From positions 1 to 64,000 of the forward strand of contig JACKLJ010000004.1 of NCBI GenBank assembly GCA_024235955.1: DNA of 64,000 nucleotides, given 5' to 3'. Positions 8,356 to 16,421 of the stretch are shown one piece after another (positions within the stretch are counted from its first letter, which is position 1; each line of letters starts with the position of its first letter). A program made the position numbers and the translations under genes. The notes beneath the pieces were generated by a model, which was not told the DNA's origin, did no database searches, and saw nothing but the letters and a program-made list of their open reading frames with translations. Source of the DNA: Burkholderiaceae bacterium. Its GTDB lineage: Bacteria > Pseudomonadota > Gammaproteobacteria > Burkholderiales > Burkholderiaceae_C.

Positions 8356-8460
8356 ATGCCACCCTCGGACGAATCTCGCCAGTCGAGTACCGTGTCAAAC
8401 TGTTCCCCAGCCTCCGCTACTAGCGGGCTCAGGAATTCGAGGGACTTCAAGCAAAAGGCC
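8356..8460 (+). repeat. Right copy of ~100-bp repeat flanking the IS110-family element
   Basis: A diverged direct copy of 6716-6818, with the blocks cgaatctcgccagtcgagta, ccgtgtcaaa, gttcccca, gcgggctcaggaatt and cgagggacttcaa. It lies about 70 bp beyond the element's right inverted repeat, so it is not a simple target duplication. Confidence 0.75.
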
Positions 8461-8528
8461 TGATCCCAGTGTCCCCGGGCGCTGTGGTGCACGTCACATC
8501 CCGCCTTTGGTAGCGGCGCCAAAACAAA

Positions 8529-8568
8529 ACGACCGGGACAGCATGACGCTGTCCCGGTCGTCTTTTTT
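8529..8568. terminator. Bidirectional rho-independent terminator
   Basis: A 14-bp perfect stem (8529-8542 with 8548-8561, arms acgaccgggacagc / gctgtcccggtcgt) and a 5-nt loop. It is followed by tcttttttt-like Ts on the plus strand and by cgttttgtttt on the minus strand. It ends the minus-strand IPTL-CTERM gene 14 bp away. Confidence 0.9.
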
Positions 8569-8581
8569 GGGTTCGCCCGCG

Positions 8582-9244
8582 TCAGCGCGAACGGCGCCAT
8601 GTCTGGCGAATCGCCATCATGCCGAGCAGCGCAGCCAGCAGCAGCAGGGCCCATTCGGACAGGGTGGGGACGGCGACGGCAGCAGCCGCGGCACCTGGTC
8701 CCAAGAGTTCAAGGGCGAAGTGTTGGCCCGTACGGTTCTGCCAACTTCCGCTGAAATACTGGGCTTCGGCCACATAGGAGAAAACGCCCGAAGGTGCACT
8801 GGCTGGGTAGGTCCACCCAAAGGCGCAACTGTCGGTGGAGGTGCTGCTGGCCACGATCCAGTAGTTGGTCGATGGCGACAAGCTGATCGGTGTCGCGGGT
8901 GTCAGGGAGTACACGTCCTGAGTTCCCACGCCGTGTCCAGCTGCCGTGCCAATGGTAGCAACAGCCGTTCCGGGCGTACCGGCATTGTCGGAATAGACCG
9001 TAACGGTGAAACTGGCCGTGCCATCACCTGCGTGGTGCATGGCAACTTGTGCGCTGCCGATCTGGTAGGTCGAACCTGCAGGCGTGGCGATTTCAACAGC
9101 CGCAAGATTCCCGTTGCCAAAGCATGGACCGCCACTGGGATTGGCCGGTAGCGTGGTGTACAGCGTGGTCTGGGCGAACGCACTGCTCCCCAACAGCAAA
9201 GCCAAAACCACGCCCCAAAATCGTAAAGCCAACGCTCGCATCAT
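8582..9244 (-). CDS. Exported protein with IPTL-CTERM sorting tail
   Basis: A 220-residue protein. The N-terminus MMRALALRFWGVVLALLLGSSAFA is a signal peptide. The body is Ser/Thr/Gly-rich with few charged residues, like choice-of-anchor surface proteins. The C-terminus reads VPTLSEWALLLLAALLGMMA, then a membrane segment and an Arg-rich end (RQTWRRSR). This PTLSEW-hydrophobic-Arg pattern is the IPTL-CTERM signal of the PEP-CTERM/exosortase class. It predicts processing by an exosortase-type enzyme and export to the surface or extracellular matrix. A strong Shine-Dalgarno (taggaggtac) lies 5 bases before ATG 9244, with AT-rich tacactatatt further upstream as a possible -10. No sortase gene lies in the window. 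Ligand or function is unknown. Confidence 0.82.
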   Translation of the reverse strand: MMRALALRFWGVVLALLLGSSAFAQTTLYTTLPANPSGGPCFGNGNLAAVEIATPAGSTYQIGSAQVAMHHAGDGTASFTVTVYSDNAGTPGTAVATIGTAAGHGVGTQDVYSLTPATPISLSPSTNYWIVASSTSTDSCAFGWTYPASAPSGVFSYVAEAQYFSGSWQNRTGQHFALELLGPGAAAAAVAVPTLSEWALLLLAALLGMMAIRQTWRRSR

Positions 9245-9519
9245 TTGTACCTCCTACACCAATAGGAATATAGTGTAAAAAAATACGACTCTATATGGCG
9301 CCTACGCAACAGATTTGCGCGCGCCGCAAGCCGGCGTTTGCCGGCGCGGTTCGAAGTCACCGGGTTATCGGGGCTCTGAAGCTGGGCGATCTCAAATCCG
9401 AAGTGCAACGCACGAGAGAATTAAGGCATCAGGGTCAGGCCCCGCCTTTTGCCCCAAGACCACATCGCCAAGAAACCAAGGTAATCGGCCCCTGGTCCTT
9501 GCCTGCCGCCCGCACCCAG

Positions 9520-11178
9520 CTACCGATACCATAGCGTCGACGGATCGAACAGGCGCGCGTCCATGAGCGCCAGGTCGTCGGCCACGGCGACGGGGGCGTC
9601 GCACTGGGCGAGCACGTCGCGCTGCACGTCGATGCCGGGGGCGACCTCGATCAGGGTGAGCACGGGCGCGCCGCCGCCGGCCGCGGGGCGCATGGCGAAA
9701 ACGGCGCGTTCGGTGATGTAGAGCACATCGGTGCCCAGCTCGGTGGCGTAGCGGCCGTTGAACGAGAGGTGGGCCACGCCGGGCACCACCTTCTTCAGCC
9801 GGCCTTCCTGCGCGATGCGCAGCTGGCCGCCCTGCGTGGCCACCTTCAGCCCGCCGGCGGTGAGGGTGCCCATGAAGACCACCGCCCTGGCGCTCTGCGT
9901 GATGTTGATGAAGCCGCCCACGCCGGCGATCAGCGCGTGCTCGCCCTCGCCGAACTTGCTGACGTTGACGTTGCCCGCGCCGTCCAGCTCGGCCAGGCCC
10001 AGGATCGCCAGATCGATGCCGCCGCCTTCGTAGAAATCGAACTGCGCCGGCTGGTCCACCACCGCCTCCGGGTAGGCCGAGGCGCCGAACGACAGCCCGT
10101 CGGCCGGGATGCCGCCTACCGGCCCGGCTTCCACCGTGAGGGTGAAGCCGCCCAGGCCCGCCTGATGCGCCAGGTCGCCCACGGCGGCCGGCATGCCCAC
10201 GCCCAGGTTCACCACGCGCGGCTGGCGTTTGGCCAGCTCCAGCACCGCGCGGCGCTGGACGATGGTGCGGGCGTCCAGGCCGCCCGCGGCCGGCACCGGC
10301 GCGCCGGCCACGGGCGGCGGCGGCGCGCTGGCTTCGGGCGTGAAGCGGGCGCCGCGCCAGGAGGTCAGGTAGGCGGGGTTGAAGGCCTCGCCAAAGGTCA
10401 TCTGGTGGTCGTCGGGGTCTTCGCACACCGCCACGACATCCACCAGGATGCCGGGCACGCGGATGTCGGCCAGGATCTGGTGGTGATCGACCAGCTCGCG
10501 CACCTGGGCGATCACGATGCCGCCGCTGGCGCGCGCCGCCTGGGCGATGGCCAGCAGCTCGTGGTGGAAGGCTTCCTCGTGGGTGCTGAGGTTGCCGCGC
10601 GGGTCGGCCGCGGTGGCGCGGATCAGCGCGCAGTGGATCGGAAACCGCGGGTAGAACAGCCAGTCTTCGCCGCGGAAGCGCTCGTGCTCCACCCAGCGAA
10701 AGCCGCCGGCCTTCAGCGCATCCAGCGCGCGCTGGTTCACGGCGCCGCCCACGTAGCGCGGATCAAGTTCCGTACGCGGATCGACGAAGGTGTTCAGCCC
10801 GATCCTGGTGAGCAGGCCCGGCTTGCCGCCGCCGATGGCGCGGTACACGTGCGAGATCACGCCCTGCGGCAGGTTGTAGCCCTCGCACTGCTCGGCCAGC
10901 GCCAGATCGATCAGCCGCGTGGCCGATCGCCAGTGGCCGCCGACCACGGCGCGCGTCATGCCGGGCGTGCCGAAGTGGTTGACGCCGCGCGTGGCGCGGT
11001 CGCCCTGGCCGGCGGAATACACCAGCGTCAGATCGCGCGGCTCGCCGGTGGCCACGAAGCGCGCCTCCAGCGCGCGCGTGACGGCCTCGGCATGGCCGGC
11101 GCCGACGAAGCCCGCGCAGGCCACGGTCCAGCCCGGCTGGATGAGTGTGGCGGCTTCGGCAACGGAGAGGGTTTTCAT
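9520..11178 (-). CDS. Acyl-CoA:carboxylate CoA-transferase (YdiF/propionate CoA-transferase type)
   Basis: A 552-residue fused class I CoA-transferase. The N-terminal alpha-type half (about 1-270) starts with KTLSVAEAATLIQPGWTVA and contains AGFVGAGH. The C-terminal beta-type half (about 290-530) contains RRAVLELAKRQPRVVNLGVGMP and the probable catalytic glutamate in LTVEAGPVGGIP. The enzyme moves CoA between short-chain acyl groups such as acetate, propionate and acetoacetate through a glutamyl-CoA intermediate. Length and fusion fit YdiF/Pct-type enzymes (about 520-560 residues). It stands alone, with a dispersed repeat immediately upstream. Substrate preference cannot be read from sequence. 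Confidence 0.88.
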   Translation of the reverse strand: MKTLSVAEAATLIQPGWTVACAGFVGAGHAEAVTRALEARFVATGEPRDLTLVYSAGQGDRATRGVNHFGTPGMTRAVVGGHWRSATRLIDLALAEQCEGYNLPQGVISHVYRAIGGGKPGLLTRIGLNTFVDPRTELDPRYVGGAVNQRALDALKAGGFRWVEHERFRGEDWLFYPRFPIHCALIRATAADPRGNLSTHEEAFHHELLAIAQAARASGGIVIAQVRELVDHHQILADIRVPGILVDVVAVCEDPDDHQMTFGEAFNPAYLTSWRGARFTPEASAPPPPVAGAPVPAAGGLDARTIVQRRAVLELAKRQPRVVNLGVGMPAAVGDLAHQAGLGGFTLTVEAGPVGGIPADGLSFGASAYPEAVVDQPAQFDFYEGGGIDLAILGLAELDGAGNVNVSKFGEGEHALIAGVGGFINITQSARAVVFMGTLTAGGLKVATQGGQLRIAQEGRLKKVVPGVAHLSFNGRYATELGTDVLYITERAVFAMRPAAGGGAPVLTLIEVAPGIDVQRDVLAQCDAPVAVADDLALMDARLFDPSTLWYR

Positions 11179-11189
11179 CGTGGTTTCAA

Positions 11190-11250
11190 CAGTGTTTTGT
11201 GGCTGCGGCCCTTGTGTGGCGGGCGCAGGCAGCTATCGATTTTTAAGCAA
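11190..11250 (-). repeat. Dispersed 60-bp repeat, copy 5
   Basis: The reverse strand shows cgatagctgcctgcgcccgc, then cacacaagggccgcagcca. It begins about 10 bp upstream of the CoA-transferase start codon, so its promoter must lie in or beyond the repeat. It is the first element of a 380-bp gene-free stretch that continues with two 84-bp palindromic repeats. Confidence 0.8.
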
Positions 11251-11318
11251 TCCGTCTGCTGTGGACTGCCGGCGCCGCCTGCATTTATTGATACCGAACC
11301 GCATTCGATTAACAAGAA

Positions 11319-11402
11319 CCGTTCGGGCTGAGCCCTTCGACACGCTCAGGACAGGCCTGCCTGCGCCTCGTGCGGCGCTTCGACAAGCTCAGCGTGAACG
11401 GT
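11319..11402 (+). repeat. 84-bp palindromic repeat, copy A
   Basis: Begins ccgttcgggctgagcccttc and ends cttcgacaagctcagcgtga followed by acggt, so the ends are inverted-complementary (ccgttcg...ctgag / ctcag...aacgg). It is nearly identical to the copy at 11453-11536. Confidence 0.88.
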
Positions 11403-11452
11403 TTGATATTTTTAGAAGCGAAGTCGTATGAATCGTATCCGTTGGCCAGCAG

Positions 11453-11536
11453 CCGTTCGGGCTGAGCCCTTCGACAACCTCAGGACAGGCTTGCCTGCGC
11501 CTCGTGCGGCGCTTCGACAAGCTCAGCGTGAACGGC
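11453..11536 (+). repeat. 84-bp palindromic repeat, copy B
   Basis: A direct copy of the repeat at 11319-11402 with about three mismatches, separated from it by 50 bp. A shorter relative is at 29486-29545. Confidence 0.88.
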
Positions 11537-11561
11537 TGGTGGTGAGGAAGCCGCAGCCCGG

Positions 11562-11762
11562 TCAGGCGTGCAGGAACTTGACGATCAGGCTCACCAGCGC
11601 GCTCAGAATCAGCGTGCTGGCCAGCGGCACCGACCATTGGCGCCCGAACAGGCGGAAGTGGAAGTCGCCCGGCAGCCGGCCCAGGCCGATCCTGCGCAGC
11701 AGCGGCTGCAGCCAGCTGATGCACATCAGCGCCACGAACACCACCAGCACGTAGCGGATCAT
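11562..11762 (-). CDS. DUF2905 family small membrane protein
   Basis: A 66-residue protein with two membrane helices, MIRYVLVVFVALMCISWLQP and LASTLILSALVSLIVKFL. Between them is the conserved family loop RIGLGRLPGDFHFRLFGR. This matches DUF2905, small proteins of unknown function in many proteobacteria. It sits 57 bp downstream of the MidA-type gene on the same strand and may be co-transcribed with it. Confidence 0.85.
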   Translation of the reverse strand: MIRYVLVVFVALMCISWLQPLLRRIGLGRLPGDFHFRLFGRQWSVPLASTLILSALVSLIVKFLHA

Positions 11763-11819
11763 GCGGGGCTCCCGCGGCGGCGGCCGTCGCGCCGGTTACA
11801 GCGTGGTGCGCGGTGTGGT

Positions 11820-13034
11820 TCAGAGCGCATGGCAGCGGTCTCCCTGCGCAAAGCCGCACGCGGCCCAGCCCTCGCCGGTGGCCAGGCCGATCACCTTGAA
11901 CAGCTCGCCCATCTCGTGCTCGGCCAGCAGCTTCATGGCGTTGGCGCGGGTGGGCAGGTCGGCCGCCTCCATGCGCGCGGCGATGCCGCAGTTGAGCAGA
12001 AAGCGCGCCTGGCTGGTGTAGCCCAGCACCGTCAGCCCGGCGTCCTGCGCGGCCAGGGCGATGCCGGTGAAATCGACGTGGGCGGTGATGTCCTTCTCGC
12101 CCACGTCCTGCAGCGGCGCGTCGTCCATGCGGTGGGCGCGGTGGCAGGCCAGCGTGCCCATGCTGCGCTGGGGGTGCCAGTACTCGGCCTCGGGAAAGCC
12201 GTAGTCGATGAAGAAGGCCGCGCCGCCCGGCCCGGCGCGCAGGCGCTCGGCCAGGGTGGCGATGAAGGCGCGCTGCTGCGGGTGCAGCTCGGTCACGTAG
12301 TCGTGCGTGCCGGGCACTTCCAGCGGCGGGCGCAGGTCCGTCGGGCGGTCTGCCCAGGTGAACGGGTTTGCTTCTGATTCGATAGCTGGCTGCGCCCGCC
12401 ACGCAAGGGCTGAAGGCTCAAAAGGCTCTGAAAATGCGACCCCCCGCTCGTGCCACACGCCGCCCGTGCGGGCCAGCAGCTTGACGGGCATGGCGTCCAG
12501 CACCTCGTTGCCGATCACCACGCCGGCCATCGCATCCGGCAGCGCGTCCACCCAGCGCACCACGCCGGCGTGCGCGGCCAGCCGGGCCTGCTGGCGGGCG
12601 CGCAGGGCGCCGGAGACATCGACGATGGTGTAGCGCGCCAGCGGCTGGCCCAGCCGCGCCAGCCCGTCCAGCACCTGCGCGGCCAGCGCGCCGGAGCCAG
12701 CGCCAAATTCCCACACCTCGTCGCTGCCGGTGTGGCGCAGCGCCTCGGCCACCTGCACCGCCAGCGCCTCGCCAAACAGGGGCGAGAGTTCCGGCGCAGT
12801 GACGAAGTCGCTGCCGCCACCTGAGTTGCTGGGGCCGCCCGGCAGCAGGCCGAACTGGCGCGCATCACGCGCGTAGTAGCCCAGGCCGGGCGCGTACAGC
12901 GCCAGGTGCATGAAACGGTCGAACGGCAGCCAGCCGCCGGCGGCCTGCACGGCCTGGGCGATGTGGGTTTCCAGCGGTGATGGCGGGGAAGGCGCGCGGG
13001 CCGGCGGGGCCTGGCGCGTGGCATCGGGTTGCAT
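11820..13034 (-). CDS. MidA/NDUFAF7-type SAM-dependent methyltransferase
   Basis: A 404-residue member of the COG1565 family, whose mitochondrial homologue methylates an arginine of a complex I subunit. The bacterial substrate is unproven. Family signatures: FMHLALYAPGLGYYA near the N-terminus, DFVTAPELSPLFGEALA, the SAM-binding WEFGAGSGALAAQVL, and IGNEVLDAMPVKLL. The start is set at ATG 13034 because the longer open frame runs antisense through marC. Dispersed repeat copy 6 is read in frame (EPFEPSALAWRAQPAIESEA), between the DAMPV motif and the C-terminal half. Most family members are 350-390 residues, so the insertion lengthens the protein without breaking it. marC lies divergently only 49 bp away. 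Confidence 0.88.
   Translation of the reverse strand: MQPDATRQAPPARAPSPPSPLETHIAQAVQAAGGWLPFDRFMHLALYAPGLGYYARDARQFGLLPGGPSNSGGGSDFVTAPELSPLFGEALAVQVAEALRHTGSDEVWEFGAGSGALAAQVLDGLARLGQPLARYTIVDVSGALRARQQARLAAHAGVVRWVDALPDAMAGVVIGNEVLDAMPVKLLARTGGVWHERGVAFSEPFEPSALAWRAQPAIESEANPFTWADRPTDLRPPLEVPGTHDYVTELHPQQRAFIATLAERLRAGPGGAAFFIDYGFPEAEYWHPQRSMGTLACHRAHRMDDAPLQDVGEKDITAHVDFTGIALAAQDAGLTVLGYTSQARFLLNCGIAARMEAADLPTRANAMKLLAEHEMGELFKVIGLATGEGWAACGFAQGDRCHAL
12366..12435 (+). repeat. Dispersed 60-bp repeat, copy 6 (inside MidA-type gene)
   Basis: The core gatagctggctgcgcccgcc is followed by acgcaagggctgaaggctc. It is in frame in the minus-strand methyltransferase gene, which stays open on both sides. 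Confidence 0.8.
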
Positions 13035-13083
13035 GGGCGCATTGTCGTTGCCCGCGGGCCGATGGTGTAACCTGCCCCCCTCC

Positions 13084-13719
13084 ATGGACGTCACCCACGA
13101 GTTCGCCGTTGCCTTCATGGCGTTCTTCGCCATCATGAACCCGCTGGCCGGGGTGCCGGTGTTCCTGAGCCTGACCGACGGCGAGGACGCCGCCACCATG
13201 CGCCAGGTGGCGCTGAAGGCGCTGCTCACGGCCTTCGGCATCGTGCTGGCCTTCAGCCTGGCGGGCAAGCTGATCTTCGAGCTGTTCGGCATCACGCTGC
13301 CGGCGCTGCGCGTGGCCGGTGGCATCCTGGTGTTCGTGATCGGCTTCCAGATGCTGCAGGGCCACGGCTCCAGCGTGCACGAGCCGAGCAACGCCGACCA
13401 GCAGAACGCGCGCCAGGCCGCGCTGTCGGTCGCGGTATCGCCGCTGGCCATGCCGCTGCTGGCCGGGCCAGGCACCATCGCCACCGCCATGAACCTGTCG
13501 GCCCACGGCGGGCTGGCCGGCATCGGGGTCAGCCTGCTGGCCTTCGGCATCCTGTGCGTGGTGACGTACGTGACCTTCATCTACGGGCACACGCTGGTGC
13601 GGCTGGTGGGTAAGAACGGCATGAACGCGGTGACGCGGATGATGGGCCTGATCCTGGCCGTGATCGGCGCGCAGATGCTGATCGCCGGCATCCAGGGCGC
13701 GTTCCACCTGTCGCCCTGA
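13084..13719 (+). CDS. MarC family integral membrane protein
   Basis: A 211-residue protein with six predicted membrane segments. It opens MDVTHEFAVAFMAFFAIMNP, the usual MarC start, where the conserved NPLAGVPVFLSLT follows the first helix. Later signatures are AVSPLAMPLLAGPGTIAT and VTRMMGLILAVIGAQMLIAG. The MarC/UPF0056 family is of uncertain transport function; the historical link to antibiotic resistance was not upheld. It is divergent from the MidA-type gene with overlapping regulatory regions and is followed after 23 bp by the SDR gene. Confidence 0.9.
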   Translation: MDVTHEFAVAFMAFFAIMNPLAGVPVFLSLTDGEDAATMRQVALKALLTAFGIVLAFSLAGKLIFELFGITLPALRVAGGILVFVIGFQMLQGHGSSVHEPSNADQQNARQAALSVAVSPLAMPLLAGPGTIATAMNLSAHGGLAGIGVSLLAFGILCVVTYVTFIYGHTLVRLVGKNGMNAVTRMMGLILAVIGAQMLIAGIQGAFHLSP

Positions 13720-13742
13720 CCTGCCTATCGGCTTCCCCGCCC

Positions 13743-14537
13743 ATGAGCGCCGCACCCGCCATCCCAGCCGATCCCGCGCCGCGCACCGTGCTGGTCACCG
13801 GCGCCGCGCGCCGGCTGGGCCGCGCCATCGCCCTGGCCTGCGCCCGGGCCGGCTGGCAGGTGGCCGTCCACGCTCGGGTGGTGGACCAGGACGCTCTTGA
13901 AACCGTAGCTGCCTGCGCCCGCCACACAAGGGCGGAAGGCGTTTTTGATGCTGATCTTGCGGACGAGACCGCGGTGCGCGCCCTGCTGCCGCGCGTGGCC
14001 GCCGCGCTGGGCCCGGTGCAGGCGGTGGTCAACAGCGCCGCGCTGTTCGAATGGGACGACGCGGCCAGCTTCGGCCAGGCGCTGCTGGAGCGCCACCTGC
14101 GTGTCAACACCGCCGCGCCGGTGCTGCTGGCGCAGGCGCTGGCGGAGCAGCTGCGCGCGCAGGGCGCCGGGCCGGCCAGCGGCTGCGTGGTCAACCTGCT
14201 GGACCAGACGCTGTTCAACCCCAACCCGGATTTCCTGAGCTACACGCTCAGCAAGGCGGCGCTGCAGTCGGCCACCACGCTGCTGGCGCAGGCGCTGGCG
14301 CCCACCGTGCGCGTGGTGGGTGTGGCGCCGGGGCTCACCCTGCCCAGCCACCTGATGAGCGAGGCGCGCTTTGCCGAGCTGCACGCGCAGAGCCCGCTGG
14401 GCCGCTCGTCCACGCCGGACGAGGTGGCGGCGGCCGTGCTGTTCGCGCTGGACAACCGCGCCGTCACCGGCAGCACGCTGCTGGTCGACGGCGGCCAGCA
14501 CCTGATGCGCTTCGGGCGCGATTTCTCGATGATGTGA
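13743..14537 (+). CDS. SDR oxidoreductase, pteridine reductase/FolM-like
   Basis: A 264-residue Rossmann-fold enzyme. The dinucleotide motif TVLVTGAARRLGRAIAL has the TGAxRRxG form typical of pteridine reductases and FolM, which prefer NADPH. The catalytic region has NLLDQTLFNPNPDFLSYTLSKAAL, with the YxxxK pair and an Asp instead of the usual catalytic Ser, as in pteridine reductases. The end has STLLVDGGQHL. The adjacent folB gene supports a folate or pterin role (dihydrofolate or dihydromonapterin reduction). Dispersed repeat copy 7 lies in frame and encodes TVAACARHTRAEGVF between the second and third strands of the Rossmann fold. Confidence 0.85.
   Translation: MSAAPAIPADPAPRTVLVTGAARRLGRAIALACARAGWQVAVHARVVDQDALETVAACARHTRAEGVFDADLADETAVRALLPRVAAALGPVQAVVNSAALFEWDDAASFGQALLERHLRVNTAAPVLLAQALAEQLRAQGAGPASGCVVNLLDQTLFNPNPDFLSYTLSKAALQSATTLLAQALAPTVRVVGVAPGLTLPSHLMSEARFAELHAQSPLGRSSTPDEVAAAVLFALDNRAVTGSTLLVDGGQHLMRFGRDFSMM
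13893..13950 (+). repeat. Dispersed 60-bp repeat, copy 7 (inside the SDR gene)
   Basis: The sequence gtagctgcctgcgcccgcca is followed by cacaagggcggaaggcgttt. It is translated in frame as VAACARHTRAEGV. Confidence 0.8.
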
Positions 14538-14538
14538 C

Positions 14539-14922
14539 ATGGCCACCACGCCCCCGCCAGATTCCGGCCGCCAGAGCCTGACCTTCAACGGCCTGCGCTT
14601 CAAGGCCGCGCTCGGCATCCTGGACCACGAGCGCGGCGCGCCGCAGCCGATCCAGGTCGATGCCGAGCTGAACCTGGGCCAGCAGCCACTGCACCCGCAC
14701 GACGACGACATCACCCACGTGCTCGACTACCGCAAGGTGCGCCAGATCATCATCGACGAATGCACCGCCGAGCACGTGAACCTGCTGGAAACGCTGATCG
14801 GCAAGCTGTGCGCGCGCCTGATGCAGCTGCCCGGCGTGCAGGGCGTGCGCGTGAAGATCACCAAGCTGGAGATCTTCGACGACTGCGAGGTGGCGATCCG
14901 CATGGAGGCGGGCGGCTGGTGA
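14539..14922 (+). CDS. folB: Dihydroneopterin aldolase
   Basis: A 127-residue cytoplasmic enzyme of folate synthesis that cleaves 7,8-dihydroneopterin to 6-hydroxymethyl-dihydropterin and glycolaldehyde. FolB signatures: LRFKAALGILDHERGAPQPI near the start (with the glutamate after H), ITHVLDYRKVRQII, and the catalytic-site region HVNLLETLIGKLCARLM. The C-terminal GVRVKITKLEIFDDCEVAI matches the usual VKVxKPxA strand, with Lys retained. The ATG lies one base after the SDR stop codon (tgacatg), indicating translational coupling. Confidence 0.92.
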   Translation: MATTPPPDSGRQSLTFNGLRFKAALGILDHERGAPQPIQVDAELNLGQQPLHPHDDDITHVLDYRKVRQIIIDECTAEHVNLLETLIGKLCARLMQLPGVQGVRVKITKLEIFDDCEVAIRMEAGGW

Positions 14923-15080
14923 GCGGGAGGCCGACACGTTCGGGATGCGAACGGTCGGTCGTGACGAGCCCTGCAGGCACCTGATGCTGCAGGCCGCCTT
15001 GGTGCCTTGGTGCCCTGGAGCACCGCCGGACGACAGCTTGATCCTGCGCAACATCTGCGGCAGAGCACGCTGCCAAAAAT

Positions 15081-15117
15081 CGACGTTAAGTAGTACTATT
15101 AAATTAATTTAACGTCG
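15081..15117. promoter_or_regulatory. AT-rich inverted repeat before the beta-helix gene
   Basis: The 9-bp perfect arms cgacgttaa (15081-15089) and ttaacgtcg (15109-15117) flank an AT-only-like 19-bp centre containing tactattaaattaat. The patch is unusually AT-rich for this genome and ends 20 bp before ATG 15137, just upstream of the Shine-Dalgarno ggaaagg. An operator or a 5'-UTR hairpin are both possible. Confidence 0.5.
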
Positions 15118-15136
15118 AAATCGGAAAGGTGTTGCC

Positions 15137-16357
15137 ATGAGTTCCACGACAGGCGATGGCCGCAGACGTGTCGACGGGTTGCGCCGCTGGCTTGGCGCCA
15201 TGCTGCTGGGCGGGCTCATGGCAGCCGCGGTGGGCCCGGTCCATGCGGCCACGGTCAGCAACCTCAACGATGCCGGCGCGGGCTCCCTGCGCGATGCCGT
15301 GGCCAGCACACCGGCCGGTGGCACGGTGGATTTCGCACCTGGCCTCACGGGCACCATTACGCTGACGGGCGGCCAGATCACCATCGACAAGGCGCTCACG
15401 ATCACCGGCCCGGGCGCGTCGTCGCTGTCGGTGGTCGATGCCGGCGGGCGGGTGTTCGAGATCAATGCCGCGGGCGCTGCGGTCGGCATTTCGGGCCTGC
15501 GCCTGACCGGCAGCGGCCTGCCGGTGCGCGCCAACGGCGGGGCCATCCTGAACACCAGCGGCCTGCTGACGTTGGACGCGGTGCGGATCAGCGGAAGCTC
15601 GGTGCAGGGCGACTGGATGGGGGGCGGCATCGGCGGCGCCATCGCCAGTTTCTGGAGTGCCGCGGGCACCTCGTTGACCGTTCGTGGCAGCACGATCGAC
15701 GGCAACAGCGCGACCAAGGCAGGCGCCATCCATGCCTACAACCAGGCTGTGGTGATCGAGAACAGCACCATCAGCGGCAACACCGCCACCGACAGTGGCG
15801 GCGCCATCAGCTTCGACAGCAGCTGGGGCGGCACGACCATCCGTCAGTCCACCATCTATGGCAACCAGGCCAACATCGGCAGCGGCGTGTACGCCCGCAA
15901 CGGGTCGTCGGTCACGTTCTTCAACAGCATCGTTGCCGGCAACAGCGATCCCGGCGGGGCCAACGACATCGACCGGGGCGGGGGCAGCATGTCGGCGACC
16001 GGCTCGCTGTTCTCGGAACTGAACACCACGCTGGACATCAACGGCACCGACGTCAACAACCAGTTCGGCGCCAGCCCGATGCTGGGCGCGCTCGCGGACA
16101 ACGGTGGCACGACGCCGACGCTGCTGCCGCAGGCCACGAGTCCGGCGATCGATGCCGCCGACTGCGTGGGCATCAGTCCCGACCAGCGCGGTGTGGCCAG
16201 ACCGCAGGGCGCGCGCTGCGACATCGGCGCGGTCGAGGTGTTGGCCGCTGTGGCACCCAGCGCTGATGTCACGCCGGTGCCTGCACTTGATCCCCTGGCG
16301 CTGCTGTTGCTGAGCGCCCTGCTGGGTGGGGCCCTGCTGATGCAGCGCCGCCGCTGA
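15137..16357 (+). CDS. Exported right-handed beta-helix protein with C-terminal membrane sorting tail
   Basis: A 406-residue protein. A long N-region is followed by the signal peptide LGAMLLGGLMAAAVGPVHA. Residues about 40-340 are Gly/Asn/Ser-rich repeats with pectate-lyase-like turns (GSTIDGNSATKAGAIHAYN, ENSTISGNTATDSGGAISF), typical of Chlamydia-like Pmp or choice-of-anchor Q proteins. The segment ADNGGTTPTLLPQATSPAID followed by DQRGVARPQGARCDIGAVE is the choice-of-anchor Q signature. The end has VPALDPLALLLLSALLGGALL followed by MQRRR, a PEP/IPTL-CTERM-like tail (hydrophobic helix plus Arg cluster). It is probably delivered to the cell surface by the same machinery as the protein at 8582-9244. 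Ligand unknown. Confidence 0.82.
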   Translation: MSSTTGDGRRRVDGLRRWLGAMLLGGLMAAAVGPVHAATVSNLNDAGAGSLRDAVASTPAGGTVDFAPGLTGTITLTGGQITIDKALTITGPGASSLSVVDAGGRVFEINAAGAAVGISGLRLTGSGLPVRANGGAILNTSGLLTLDAVRISGSSVQGDWMGGGIGGAIASFWSAAGTSLTVRGSTIDGNSATKAGAIHAYNQAVVIENSTISGNTATDSGGAISFDSSWGGTTIRQSTIYGNQANIGSGVYARNGSSVTFFNSIVAGNSDPGGANDIDRGGGSMSATGSLFSELNTTLDINGTDVNNQFGASPMLGALADNGGTTPTLLPQATSPAIDAADCVGISPDQRGVARPQGARCDIGAVEVLAAVAPSADVTPVPALDPLALLLLSALLGGALLMQRRR

Positions 16358-16421
16358 GCGGGCGCCGGCCCGCCCCGCCCCTGAGCCGGCGGAGGGCAGG
16401 TGCTTCGGGGACAATCGGGGC

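Noticed and set aside
6716..8460. Flanking 100-bp repeats as a target-site duplication of the IS110-family element
   Set aside because: The copies are long, about 20% diverged and not directly adjacent on the right side. IS110-family elements make no such duplications.
9405..9440. Possible insertion-sequence end (aaatccgaagtgcaacgca) upstream of the IPTL gene
   Set aside because: It resembles ends of IS30-like elements from memory only. No partner end or transposase remnant is visible.
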